In this document: positions 1 to 10,363 of the stretch, piece by piece
How positions within the stretch are numbered: the stretch's first letter is position 1
How the letters are laid out: every line of letters begins with the position of its first letter
Assembly: GCA_027486845.1 (NCBI GenBank)
Contig: JAIXOL010000003.1
Location: 1-64,000, forward strand
Origin: Cytophagaceae bacterium
Lineage (GTDB): Bacteria; Bacteroidota; Bacteroidia; Cytophagales; Spirosomataceae
Length of the DNA stretch: 64,000 nucleotides
Reading direction: 5' to 3'
Notes under the pieces: model-generated
What the model saw: only the letters and a program-made list of their open reading frames with translations
Database searches by the model: none
What the model was told of the DNA's origin: nothing
Position numbers and translations under genes: made by a program

Positions 1-2
1 AT

Positions 3-3000
3 ATCTGTGGAAACGAAGTAGCGATACTAACAGCGAGCAACTGCATAGGTGTAATCACATGGAGCAATGGCAGCAACCAAAACCCAATCAGTGTGAGTAC
101 GAGTGGTAATTATACTGCGACTTGTACGAATGCATGCGGAACAAGTGTAGCGTCAAATACAATACAAATCAATAAAGGAACTGCACCAAATGCTCCATTA
201 ATTAGTTCAGACAAAACTAATATCTGTGGAAACGAAGTTGCGATATTAACAGCGAGCAACTGCACAGGTGTAATCACATGGAGCAATGGCAGCAACCAAA
301 ACCCAATCAGTGTGAGTATGAGTGGTAATTATACTGCGACTTGTACAAATGCATGTGGAATTTCACAAGCTTCTAATACTGTATCTATTATTAATGTGCC
401 GTCTCCAATGACACCTATCATTACAAGTAATAAACCAAGTTTATGTGAAAATGAAGTAGCGATTTTGACTGCCATAGGTTGTAATGGTAGCGTGGTGTGG
501 AGTAACGGTGCAACAGGAACGGTAATCAGTATTAATAATATTGGGGTCTACACAGCTAAATGTTTGAATAATTGTGGAGTGAGTAATGTCAGTAATGAAA
601 TTCTTTTGAGTAAAAGTACAAAGCCATCTGCACCAATCATTAGCACGAACAAAAACAGTTTGTGTAATGGCGAATCAGCCACAATAACGGCAGCAGGTTG
701 TTCAGGTAATATCAGATGGAATACAGGAGCAACAACAAACACAATCAATGTGAGCGTGACAGGTAATTATACTGCGACATGTAGCAATACTTGCGGAGAA
801 AGTGTATCAAGCAATGCTATTGTAATCAGTACAGGAACAAAGCCATCTGCACCAATCATCAGCACAAACACAAACAGTTTGTGTAATGGTGAATCAGCCA
901 CAATAACGGCAGCAGGTTGTTCAGGCAATATCAGATGGAATACAGGAGCAACAACAAACACAATCAATGTGAGCGTGACAGGTACTTATACTGCGACATG
1001 TAGCAATACTTGCGGAGAAAGTGTATCAAGCAATGCTATTGTAATCAGTACAGGAACAAAACCAATCGCACCATTCATCAGCACAAACACAAACAGTTTG
1101 TGTAATGGAGAATCAGCCACAATAACGGCAGCAGGTTGTGCAGGCAATATCAAATGGAGTACGGGTGCAATAACAAACACCATCAATGTGAGTGTTACAG
1201 GCACTTATACTGCGACATGTAGTAATACTTGCGGAGAAAGTGTATCAAGCAATGCTATCGTAATCAGCACAGGAACAAAGTCATCTGCACCAATCATCAG
1301 CACGAACACAAATAGTTTGTGTAATGGCGAATCAGCCACAATAACGGCAGCAGGTTGTTCAGGCAATATCAGATGGAATACAGGAGCAACAACAAATACC
1401 ATCAATGTGAGCGTGACAGGTACTTATACTGCGACATGTAGCAATACTTGCGGAGAAAGTGTATCAAGCAATGCTATCGTAATCAGTACGGGTAATATTC
1501 CAGCTGCTCCAAATGTGGTAGATATTACTCTTTCAAAATGTAATATAACACCTAATGAAGTAGCAGAGGCTTGTAGTGCCACATGTGGAAATGGCGAAAC
1601 TTTAAAATGGTATAAAGACGGAGTAATAGTTGATGTAAAAAATATCCCAATTCCTTTGGTTGGAGTTTATCAAGCAACCTGCTCTAATAATTGTGGTGAA
1701 AGTTCTAAATCAAATGGGAAAGTAATTATTAATGTGACTGGTTCTGTACCAGCACCGCCAGTATTGACGAGTAGCAAGACCTTATGTGAAAATAAAGAAG
1801 TTATTCTAACTGCATCTGGTTGTGCTAATGGGATAGTTTGGTCTAATGGCGTTACTTCAAGCTCTGATAAAGTGTTAACTATAACGCAGGAAGGTACATA
1901 TACCGCTCAATGTGTTAATTTATGTGGAATAAGTAGTATAAGTAATGTAATTGTAGTAACTAAAGGTAGTGCACTTGTCATCACAGCGAGTAAAAACGAT
2001 GTTTGTGAGGGAGAACAAGTAACCTTGAAAGCAACAGGTTGTACAGATACTGTCATGTGGTCAAATGGAGCAACAGGCACTCAAATCAATGTAGCATCAA
2101 ATGAATCAAAAACTTATTCAGCTACTTGTGGAACTGTCAAATCAAATTGTGATTTTGTAGAAGGTAACATTGCGTTTACTACAGTAGGTGGTTCGACAAG
2201 TGCAGGAATTATTACTCGTTATTTGCTATTAAATAATGCAGGTACAATTTTGCAAATAAAAAATTCTCCTGTATTTACTGATGTTCTTACAGGAAATTAT
2301 AAAGTATCAGCAATCGCTTATGATTCAAATATTCAAGGATTAGTTGTGGGTAATAATATCTCAAGCGTTACAGCAAGTTGTATGGCTCGTACACAAAAAG
2401 ATATTTCAGTCTGTAATACAAATGGAACTGGTTGTCAAGGAACAGCTCAAATACAAATTACTGTTACGAAAAAAGCAACTGCTCCTGTGATTAGTAGTAA
2501 TAAGACAAACCTTTGTGGTGCTGAAACTGCAAATTTAGTCGCAACAGGTTGTATCGGCTCAGTTATTTGGAGTACTGGATCAACAGGTAGCAATTTAGTT
2601 ATAAACTCGGCAGGTAGCTATAGTGCAACTTGTAGTAATATTTGCGGATCAAGTTTGAGTTCAAATGTGCTAACAATAGCAGCAGGAGGAAAGCCAGCTT
2701 CTCCAATTATATCAACCGATAGAACAATTTGTTGTGATGCAAATTTTGCAACATTAACAGCTACAAATTGCAGTAGTACTATAACATGGAGTACAGGCAG
2801 TACAGGGAATGTGCTAATTGTGAAAGAAACAGGAGTATATACAGCCATTTGTAAAAATGAATGTGGTACAAGTGATGTCTCGAAATCTATTACAATTACC
2901 AAAGTAGCTCAACCAGCACCTCCAGTGATTAGTGCTGAAAATACTAATCTTTGTGTAGCATCATCTATAACTTTGACAGCCTCGAATTGCAGTGAGAATA

Positions 3001-5723
3001 TTAAATGGAGTACTGGTGCAACAACAGCTACCATCGTTGTCAATTCTGCTGGAACATATACTGCAACTTGTAGTAATGTTTGTATAGAAAGTAAGCCATC
3101 AAATATTTTGATAATAACAAAAGATTGTGGTGGCTGTATTACAGAAGCACCAGTCATAAGTTGTTCAAAAACAACTATTTGTAAGTCAGAAAATGTAGTC
3201 TTGACAGCCACAGGCTGTATTGGAGGAACGATAGTTTGGTCAAATGGTCAAACTGGGACAACTATCACAGTTAAACCAATATCAACCTCGAACTATACTG
3301 CAGTTTGTAAAGTGTCAACTGACTGTATAAGTTCATTGTCAAATTCAGTACAAATAAAAGTAGGCAGCATTGCTCCACCAACCATTACTTGTAGTGCCAC
3401 CTTTGTATGCTTAGGTGAAACAGGTACTCTGAGCGGTTCGGGTTGTGAAGGCACAATTATATGGTCAAATGGTAGTACGGGTAATTCAATCGTTGTTACA
3501 CCAAACGGGACAACGATGTATAGTGCAAAATGTAAAATAGGTGATTGTGAAAGTGAAAGCTCTGAACAAGTTGCCATTCCAATTGGTAAACCAAACCGTC
3601 CTTATATTTCTTGCAAAAGTAATGTAATATGTAATGGTGGCGAAACATCACTCACGGCATCGGGCTGTATAGGAATAGTTGTTTGGTCAGATGGTCAAAC
3701 TGGTGGAGTTATCAAAGTGTCACCAGCCATTGAGAATACATTATATTCAGCAGTTTGTAAATCATTTGGTGGTAAATGCGAAAGTGATAAATCGAATGAA
3801 GTGGTAGTAACGGTTGGAAAAAAAGTGGCTACACCAAAAGTCATCGGAACAATTACAAATATTTGTCCATTTAATACTGCTGACATCAACACCGCAGTTT
3901 TAGGTGAGCCATCAACTAATGGAGGAACGTTTGAATTCCATGTAACATCTTCACCAAATTCACCACTAATTACTTCACCAAGTACAGTTTCATCTGGAAC
4001 TTATTATGTATTTGAGCGAAGTGCAGTGGGTTGTTACAGTGATTTTGCTTCGATTAAAGTGAATGCTACCGAATGTAATGGTGGCGGCTTGAATCCAAAC
4101 GGCGGACTTGTTGATATTGCAGTGAAAAAAGTATCTTCATCTGCAATAGTTCCAGTCAATGAAATAGCAACTTATAAAGTAGTTGTGAAAAACGTTGGTC
4201 AGAACAAAGCAACAGGAATAGTGATTCGAGATATTTTGCCAAACGGACTCACTTATGTAAGTGCTAGTGGTAATGTTTCCTATAATAGTGGTATCATAAG
4301 TGTAAAAATTGATTCACTAAAAGCAGGTGATAGCACAACATTTACTTATAATACTAAGGTCGTAGCTGCTGGTAAAATCATTAATAAAGCAGAATTGTTT
4401 AAGATAAATGAAACCGACAAAGTTTTATCAAATAACTCAAGTGAATACACTATCAACAACATCACTTCAGGTCAGTTGATAGGATTAAGTAAAGTTTGCG
4501 AACCTGCAGTTTTAGTAAGTAATGCGGTTTACAATGTACCATTTGTTATCTATGTTACTAATTTAGGTTCAACTGATATAAGTAAAATACAAGTAAAAGA
4601 TGACCTTAATCGTGCATTTGGTAATGGTGCAAAAATCTTGAACGATACAATCACAATAGTTGCAGATGCAGGATTGGTAGTAAATCCTAAATATACAGGA
4701 CGTGGCTTAAATACCAATTTGCTCATTGATTCATTGAGCAGCATTAAAAAAGGACAAAAGTTAACATTAAGATTTAATGTAAAAGTTGATTTGGCCAAAG
4801 CGACTGTTTCAGACTTCTTTAACGTAGCAGAGGTGAGTTCATCGGGTAAATTAGATCTTTCAACTAACGGAGTAAGTGCCGACCCAGACGGAGATGGTGA
4901 CCCAAGTAATAATGATGAACCAACGCCAATCAAATTTAAACTTGATATTTCGCCAGACCGACCAGCAATAGGTGTTGCACTTTCGGTTCACGATACAACG
5001 AAGATTAATAAAAACTGTTACAAAGTGACTTATTTGGCCCTTATAAAGAATATTGGTGATAGTAAATTAACCAATGTACAGGTTACAGATAGTTTAGCAA
5101 AAGCATACAGTAAGAGTGCTTCATTCCAAGTACTTGGAAGTCCATTTACAGGAAAGAATAGTACGCTAAAAGTGAATCCAAATTATAACGGTAAAGACGA
5201 TATGAATTTATTGATAGCAGATTCAACCAGTCAATTGACTGTTGGTCAAATAGATTCGGTATTCTATACAGTTAGTGTTTGCAATGGAGATTACCTAGGT
5301 ACATACTCAACCAATGCTGATGTAAAGGCTATCGGAAATGGAAAGATTGTTACTGATATATCAAATGCAGGGAATGTAATTAATGCAAATGATAACTCAT
5401 CAACAGTGATAGCGTTTCCAAGTAATATTAGTGAATTATTCATACCAGCTGGTTTCTCACCTAATGGAGATGGTAAAAACGATAATTTTATAATATCTAT
5501 ACCATTAGGAGCAAAAATAGAGTTGTTTGAGGTGTTTAACCGTTGGGGTCAGTTGATTTATAAAGATACAAATGGAGTAATTGGTACTTCAGGTTGGGAT
5601 GGAATAAGTAATCAAGGACTAAGATTAGGCGGTGAAGGCTTACCAGATGGCACCTATTTCTATGTTTTAAAACTAAGTAATGAAAAAGAGCAAAGGGTTA
5701 GTTATATAACTTTAGCGAGATAA
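3..5723 (+). CDS. Giant secreted repeat protein, 5' truncated by window edge: Ig-like Cys-rich repeats, DUF11-like repeats, gliding-motility-associated (T9SS type B) C-terminal domain
   Basis: Frame is open from base 3 (ICGNEVAILTASN...), so the listed 93 start (GTG) is an artefact. Repeats of the form SLCNGESATITAAGCSGNIRWNTGATTNTINVSVTG. C-terminus LFIPAGFSPNGDGKNDNFIIS...NRWGQLIY...GWDG...LPDGTYFYVLKL is typical of T9SS cargo. Confidence 0.9.
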   Translation: MCGNEVAILTASNCIGVITWSNGSNQNPISVSTSGNYTATCTNACGTSVASNTIQINKGTAPNAPLISSDKTNICGNEVAILTASNCTGVITWSNGSNQNPISVSMSGNYTATCTNACGISQASNTVSIINVPSPMTPIITSNKPSLCENEVAILTAIGCNGSVVWSNGATGTVISINNIGVYTAKCLNNCGVSNVSNEILLSKSTKPSAPIISTNKNSLCNGESATITAAGCSGNIRWNTGATTNTINVSVTGNYTATCSNTCGESVSSNAIVISTGTKPSAPIISTNTNSLCNGESATITAAGCSGNIRWNTGATTNTINVSVTGTYTATCSNTCGESVSSNAIVISTGTKPIAPFISTNTNSLCNGESATITAAGCAGNIKWSTGAITNTINVSVTGTYTATCSNTCGESVSSNAIVISTGTKSSAPIISTNTNSLCNGESATITAAGCSGNIRWNTGATTNTINVSVTGTYTATCSNTCGESVSSNAIVISTGNIPAAPNVVDITLSKCNITPNEVAEACSATCGNGETLKWYKDGVIVDVKNIPIPLVGVYQATCSNNCGESSKSNGKVIINVTGSVPAPPVLTSSKTLCENKEVILTASGCANGIVWSNGVTSSSDKVLTITQEGTYTAQCVNLCGISSISNVIVVTKGSALVITASKNDVCEGEQVTLKATGCTDTVMWSNGATGTQINVASNESKTYSATCGTVKSNCDFVEGNIAFTTVGGSTSAGIITRYLLLNNAGTILQIKNSPVFTDVLTGNYKVSAIAYDSNIQGLVVGNNISSVTASCMARTQKDISVCNTNGTGCQGTAQIQITVTKKATAPVISSNKTNLCGAETANLVATGCIGSVIWSTGSTGSNLVINSAGSYSATCSNICGSSLSSNVLTIAAGGKPASPIISTDRTICCDANFATLTATNCSSTITWSTGSTGNVLIVKETGVYTAICKNECGTSDVSKSITITKVAQPAPPVISAENTNLCVASSITLTASNCSENIKWSTGATTATIVVNSAGTYTATCSNVCIESKPSNILIITKDCGGCITEAPVISCSKTTICKSENVVLTATGCIGGTIVWSNGQTGTTITVKPISTSNYTAVCKVSTDCISSLSNSVQIKVGSIAPPTITCSATFVCLGETGTLSGSGCEGTIIWSNGSTGNSIVVTPNGTTMYSAKCKIGDCESESSEQVAIPIGKPNRPYISCKSNVICNGGETSLTASGCIGIVVWSDGQTGGVIKVSPAIENTLYSAVCKSFGGKCESDKSNEVVVTVGKKVATPKVIGTITNICPFNTADINTAVLGEPSTNGGTFEFHVTSSPNSPLITSPSTVSSGTYYVFERSAVGCYSDFASIKVNATECNGGGLNPNGGLVDIAVKKVSSSAIVPVNEIATYKVVVKNVGQNKATGIVIRDILPNGLTYVSASGNVSYNSGIISVKIDSLKAGDSTTFTYNTKVVAAGKIINKAELFKINETDKVLSNNSSEYTINNITSGQLIGLSKVCEPAVLVSNAVYNVPFVIYVTNLGSTDISKIQVKDDLNRAFGNGAKILNDTITIVADAGLVVNPKYTGRGLNTNLLIDSLSSIKKGQKLTLRFNVKVDLAKATVSDFFNVAEVSSSGKLDLSTNGVSADPDGDGDPSNNDEPTPIKFKLDISPDRPAIGVALSVHDTTKINKNCYKVTYLALIKNIGDSKLTNVQVTDSLAKAYSKSASFQVLGSPFTGKNSTLKVNPNYNGKDDMNLLIADSTSQLTVGQIDSVFYTVSVCNGDYLGTYSTNADVKAIGNGKIVTDISNAGNVINANDNSSTVIAFPSNISELFIPAGFSPNGDGKNDNFIISIPLGAKIELFEVFNRWGQLIYKDTNGVIGTSGWDGISNQGLRLGGEGLPDGTYFYVLKLSNEKEQRVSYITLAR
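618..1493 (+). repeat. Four near-identical in-frame 219-bp (73-aa) tandem repeats
   Basis: The junction motif acaaa(g/a) recurs at 618, 837, 1056 and 1275, exactly 219 bp apart. A related pair (atatctgtggaaacgaagt) occurs at 1 and 220, again 219 bp apart. Confidence 0.93.
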
Positions 5724-5731
5724 ACCATTAG

Positions 5732-5769
5732 CCCTACGGAATATGTCATATTCCGTAGGGTTTCTTTTA
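5732..5769 (+). terminator. Rho-independent terminator
   Basis: ccctacggaatatg-t-catattccgtaggg perfect inverted repeat followed by tttctttt. Confidence 0.85.
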
Positions 5770-5854
5770 AATTTTAGTAAATATTTTCTTAAAATTTCTA
5801 ATGATACCTTTGATTAAACCTCTATTATTTTTAATATTTTAATAGAACATTAGC

Positions 5855-6787
5855 ATGATTCAACAATTCAAATATTTGGTGATAACAGTTTTTTATATCA
5901 TTTTATCAATAAATAATTGCTTCTCACAAGCTATTTCTGTCGGATTTGTATCTGTAATGACAACCGACCAAAAAAGCATACAAATCAGTGTTATCAAGAC
6001 CGATGAGATTAATGCAAGTAAATTCATTTATTACAGAGCAGATAATAACTCAAATATTTACAAGGAAATAGGTCGTGGAGCAAATACGTTTACCGATAAC
6101 AATGTTGATGCGAATAAAGAAGCCTATTGCTACAAAGTGAGCTATTTAGATAGTTTTGGCAAAGAATCTGACATGTCACAGCCGTTTTGTAGTGTATTTC
6201 TATCTTCAGATGGAACAAATACAATTAAGTGGACAGCATTCTCAGAATTAGCTAATGCCGAACCTGTAGATTATTACATTGATTTAGTAAATGATGATGG
6301 TTCAATAAATCGTTTGACTTCTGAACGGACAAAAGAGTTATCTGTGAATATAAACGAAGTTCAAGATATTAAAGAAGAATTAGATATAAATGATAAGGCC
6401 AAAATTAGAATAAGAGCAATACAACCAACAAATTTTAAATTAAACACTCTTATGTTTACTAATCACCCTATAACGGTTTATTCTAATATCATTACAATAT
6501 TTCCATCACGAAATATTTTTCTTCCTACAGCTTTTACACCTAATAATGATGGTACAAACGATGTTTTTATAGGTAATGGATCGAAAGTTACAGACTTCAA
6601 TATGACTGTTTACAATCAATGGGGAAGTGTTGTTTTTGAAAGTTTTGATCTTAATACTGGATGGGATGGAATGTTCTTAGGCCAATCTTCTCCATGCCCT
6701 CCCGGTACATATTCGTATAAAGTTAGCAGTAAATTTACATCAGGCTCTACATTTGAAAAATTAGGTTCAGTATTGCTGATTAGATAG
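5855..6787 (+). CDS. Secreted protein with gliding-motility-associated C-terminal domain (T9SS cargo)
   Basis: Signal-like N-terminus; C-terminal FLPTAFTPNNDGTNDVFIGNG...YNQWGSVVFES...GWDGMF...CPPGTYSYKV. Confidence 0.85.
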   Translation: MIQQFKYLVITVFYIILSINNCFSQAISVGFVSVMTTDQKSIQISVIKTDEINASKFIYYRADNNSNIYKEIGRGANTFTDNNVDANKEAYCYKVSYLDSFGKESDMSQPFCSVFLSSDGTNTIKWTAFSELANAEPVDYYIDLVNDDGSINRLTSERTKELSVNINEVQDIKEELDINDKAKIRIRAIQPTNFKLNTLMFTNHPITVYSNIITIFPSRNIFLPTAFTPNNDGTNDVFIGNGSKVTDFNMTVYNQWGSVVFESFDLNTGWDGMFLGQSSPCPPGTYSYKVSSKFTSGSTFEKLGSVLLIR

Positions 6788-7070
6788 GTTTTTTTTTGGT
6801 CTTGTGCCGAAGAAGGTTTATACATTTCTTGATTTCTGCATTCCCCCGTTTTAATCCGTAATGGAACTATTAGTCGAAGTGTCAGCCGTTGTTACAACGT
6901 CATCAGAGAATAGGAAGGCAAGGGCATCGGCAAACAAAAGAGTATATAAAAGCAAAAAATACTGCCGTTCAATATCCATTGCGGGTTTCAAAATTATCAG
7001 CGAATATGTGGGATAAGTGTCATAGATATTATTAAAACTATAACATTCAAGCAAATTCTATCTATCCAAC

Positions 7071-7087
7071 ACCGTTCTGAGAACGGT
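7071..7087. other. Dyad-symmetric element ACCGTTCT-G-AGAACGGT
   Basis: Perfect 8-bp arms around a single centre base in an intergenic gap. Confidence 0.5.
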
Positions 7088-7169
7088 AAACACAAAGCTT
7101 AATTTAAAAATCAACATAACAACTGAGAATTTTAAGTTGAAAGGTGTTCTCTTTTATCAAAACTTCTAA

Positions 7170-7694
7170 ATGAAAATCACATTCGATATTTTTGATTTCA
7201 ATCATCAAATTTTTGCATTTACTGTAATTATTCTAAGATTATTAGCTCAGTTAACTGGATTAAGTTATGAAATGATAAATATTATTGTTTGGTTTATTCT
7301 TATTCCAATACTAATCTGCTTCTTAATTCATAAATATCTTGGATATTTTTCTATTTTGGTTTGGGTATATTTGCTTTGGCATTATTATGAGCATTACACG
7401 CAAATAACAAATAAATTATTCAAATGGTCGGTTGATTTTTTATTAAAAATTGGAAAATTGCTGAATATGGATTATTTAACAATTTCATCAATTATTTGTC
7501 TTTATGTACCCTATTTGGTAGTTATTGTACTTATAATTTTAAAAAATAAGGAAAAAACCAAACAAATATTGAAGTATAATTTGATTACTATTGTCAGTAT
7601 GGTTTTGATTGGATATATTTCGGCTCATTCATTTTCAAAATATGTTCCGGATTCTCAATACATGAAAGGAATGAAAATTGATGTAAAAAAATAG
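7170..7694 (+). CDS. Hypothetical multi-pass membrane protein
   Basis: 174-aa ORF with several hydrophobic segments; no family recognised. Confidence 0.55.
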   Translation: MKITFDIFDFNHQIFAFTVIILRLLAQLTGLSYEMINIIVWFILIPILICFLIHKYLGYFSILVWVYLLWHYYEHYTQITNKLFKWSVDFLLKIGKLLNMDYLTISSIICLYVPYLVVIVLIILKNKEKTKQILKYNLITIVSMVLIGYISAHSFSKYVPDSQYMKGMKIDVKK

Positions 7695-7882
7695 TTTCAT
7701 TTAGTTCTCGAACCGTTTTTTTTCAAACCAATCAGTTTCCTACAGCTCTTTAGCACAAAACCCTGATAGCATTGGTCTAAGAAATTAGGAATAATTTAAC
7801 AATACTATGAACAAAAACATGGTAATAAAGCGGGTCTGGTTACGAAGATTTTGATGGAACAAAATTTTAAAAAATTCATAAT

Positions 7883-8479
7883 ATGAATATAAATCGCATA
7901 ACAATAATATTCACTATTTTCTTATCCACTTCTTTTTCATGTCAGCAAATAACACAAGCCAATAGTGTTATAGTTATTCAACCTTTTAATGACTTCACTC
8001 CGGAATTAACAAATTCGGTTTATGCAAAACTTAAAGAAATTAATCCTAACACAATTTTAAAAACGCCATTCCAACTACCAATAAAAGCTTATTATCCACC
8101 AAGAAATCGTTATCGTGCTGATTCATTAATAAAATATTTAAGCAATTTTGGGAGTGCTGATACTGTCGTTATAGGTATGACAAATAAAGATATTAGCTCT
8201 ACTAAAGGAAGTGTTTCAGATTTTGGAATAATGGGTTTAGGATACTGTCCTGGCAATTCATGCGTTGTTTCAACTTTTAGACTTGCCAAAACCAACCTAT
8301 CTGAGCAGTTTTATAAATTAGCAATTCACGAATTAGGGCATACACAAGGATTACCACATTGCAGCAATAAAATATGTTTTATGCGTGATGCAAATGGTAA
8401 AAACGTATTAAACGAAGAAAAAGATTTTTGTACATCATGCAAATCTTTTCTAAAAAATAAAGGTTGGCAACTCAAATAA
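7883..8479 (+). CDS. Archaemetzincin-like zinc metalloprotease (M54-like), probable lipoprotein
   Basis: HELGHTQGLPHCSNKICFMRDANGKNVLNEEKDFCTSC matches the HExxHxxGxxHC....CxM...FCxxC archaemetzincin signature; lipobox-like SFSCQQ near the N-terminus. Confidence 0.82.
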   Translation: MNINRITIIFTIFLSTSFSCQQITQANSVIVIQPFNDFTPELTNSVYAKLKEINPNTILKTPFQLPIKAYYPPRNRYRADSLIKYLSNFGSADTVVIGMTNKDISSTKGSVSDFGIMGLGYCPGNSCVVSTFRLAKTNLSEQFYKLAIHELGHTQGLPHCSNKICFMRDANGKNVLNEEKDFCTSCKSFLKNKGWQLK

Positions 8480-8597
8480 TATATATGAAAAATGAAAACA
8501 ATTACCCAACAAATTGAGCGATTTTCACCAATCGACTTTTGAAAACTACTTTCACCATTTAAGTTTTAAGATAAATACTACACGCATAGTGTTAAAT

Positions 8598-8966
8598 TTA
8601 TAAGGTAGTTCTTGATAGTATCTTATTTACAAAATAAAACATGACCAAGCCAATGATAACCCCGATGCAATCTGCTAAAGAATCGTACCAATCAAAACCT
8701 CGATGAAACGATTTTGGCAATGAACCTTGCCAAAATTCGATAAATATTCCATAAAGAATTCCAAAGATTAGTGTTTTTGAGTAGTTTTTAAAAGAAAATT
8801 GCCAACAAAAAGCCCATCCTGCAAAGACTACGAAATGGGCAGTTTTATCGTTTCCTTTTGGTAACTGTTCACTCGGCATCGTACAAAGTACAAAAATGAT
8901 AAGTGTAATAGCAAAAGCTAAATATTTATTTTCCAGAAATTTGATTACCAATTCTTTCAATTTCAT
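8598..8966 (-). CDS. VanZ-like family membrane protein
   Basis: CTMPSEQLPKGNDKTAHFVVFAGWAF...GILYGIFIEFWQ...FDWYDSLADCIGVIIG is characteristic of VanZ-like proteins. Confidence 0.75.
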   Translation of the reverse strand: MKLKELVIKFLENKYLAFAITLIIFVLCTMPSEQLPKGNDKTAHFVVFAGWAFCWQFSFKNYSKTLIFGILYGIFIEFWQGSLPKSFHRGFDWYDSLADCIGVIIGLVMFYFVNKILSRTTL

Positions 8967-10362
8967 CTAATAGTGCTTTTAGGTCTGTTTCGGTCGTTAG
9001 TGGATTCATCAACGACACACGAAGATAAACGTTTTCTTTTAAAGTTGTCTGCACGATATAGAATTTACCTTCTTGCAAAAGCTGTTTTCTGATGGCTGAA
9101 TTAAATTCGTTTAAACTTATATTCGAAGGTATTAGTCTAAAACAAACAATATTACTTTCGGGCTCAATGGCTAATTCAAAGTTTATTCGGGCTTTTACTA
9201 AAACTGCAAATTTCTCGGCTAAATCATGCAAATATTCTACATTTTCACTAAAAATTTGTTCGCCATGAGCTTTCAAAATCGAATAGATTTTTACGCTCAT
9301 CATCAATTTTGTGCATTCAAAAGTACGTTTGCCCGAATTGAACCAATCCTTCGACTCTTGATTTGACCATAAATATTGTGCTTTTTGTTGGAAAGTTTGA
9401 AAGGAGTTTTCATCTCGTTTGAAAATTAAGGCAGTAGCTAAGGCAGGCGTCATTAGCATTTTGTGCCAGTCAATGACTACTGAGTCGGCTTGGTCTATTC
9501 CTATTACTTTATGTTTGTATTTTTCGGAGAAAATAACCGCTCCACCATGAGCTCCATCGGCGTGAAACCAAAGATTGTTTTTTTGAGCAAAATTGCCAAT
9601 TTCTGCCAAATTATCATAACTTCCAGTCGAAGTAGAACAAGCACTACCCACGATACAAATTACTCTGAAACCTTTTTCAGTAGCTTTATTGTAGTATTTT
9701 TCTAATAAATCGGTTCTGATTTGCCGCTTTTCATTTGTCGGAATTTTTATGATTCCTTCGCTTCCCATTCCCATAATTCGAGCCGCACGGTCGATGCAAT
9801 AATGAGCTTCTTCCGAAACCATAACAGCCAATTTTTCATCAGGGCGACGTCCCGCGTTGCCGTCTTCCCAAACATCGGTTTTTGCGGCACGAGCAGCCAA
9901 TAAAGCTGTTAGATTTGCCAATGTTCCGCCCGAAGTAAGTATTCCACTTGCATTATTGTCAAAACCAATTTTCTTGGCCAACAATTCTGATAAAATCCTT
10001 TCTAATGGATTCGAAACCAAGCCCATTTCATAAACAGCCATGCCATTATTGAGTAATCCCGAAAGCATACTTGCAATTGCCGTAATCGGAAGCGGAGGCG
10101 TAACTTGATGCCCCATATAGCGTGGATGATGCAGATGCATAGATTTTTCGATGGTTTTCTTGAAAAAATCTTCAATATTTCCTACTCCTTGCTCATAATC
10201 TGCCTGCCAAAAAGCCAAAGATTCATCTGGTTCTTGGTATGGAATTACACTTTCTAATGTCTGATTTTGAGCCGATTCGAGATAATCTGCCAATAAATCG
10301 ACTAAAGTATGTGCATTTTGTCGGAAACTATCGGGTGAAAAAGCTTTTTGTAAATTTGTCAT
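8926..10362 (-). CDS. Group II pyridoxal-dependent amino acid decarboxylase
   Basis: HHPRYMGHQ, TSGGTLANLTALLAAR, HADGAHGG, DWHKML (PLP lysine region). Confidence 0.88.
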   Translation of the reverse strand: MTNLQKAFSPDSFRQNAHTLVDLLADYLESAQNQTLESVIPYQEPDESLAFWQADYEQGVGNIEDFFKKTIEKSMHLHHPRYMGHQVTPPLPITAIASMLSGLLNNGMAVYEMGLVSNPLERILSELLAKKIGFDNNASGILTSGGTLANLTALLAARAAKTDVWEDGNAGRRPDEKLAVMVSEEAHYCIDRAARIMGMGSEGIIKIPTNEKRQIRTDLLEKYYNKATEKGFRVICIVGSACSTSTGSYDNLAEIGNFAQKNNLWFHADGAHGGAVIFSEKYKHKVIGIDQADSVVIDWHKMLMTPALATALIFKRDENSFQTFQQKAQYLWSNQESKDWFNSGKRTFECTKLMMSVKIYSILKAHGEQIFSENVEYLHDLAEKFAVLVKARINFELAIEPESNIVCFRLIPSNISLNEFNSAIRKQLLQEGKFYIVQTTLKENVYLRVSLMNPLTTETDLKALLDEIERIGNQISGK

Positions 10363-10363
10363 T

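Noticed and set aside
548-1405. Minus-strand ORFs (66-72 aa) antisense to the 219-bp repeats
   Set aside because: They arise from shadow reading frames of the repeat; the forward frame encodes a continuous recognisable protein.
618-1493. Possible CRISPR-like array
   Set aside because: Units are 219 bp, contiguous, in-frame and coding, with no spacers or cas genes.
6851-7054. 67-aa minus-strand ORF, possible transposase or gene remnant
   Set aside because: No motif recognised on either strand; too short to claim.
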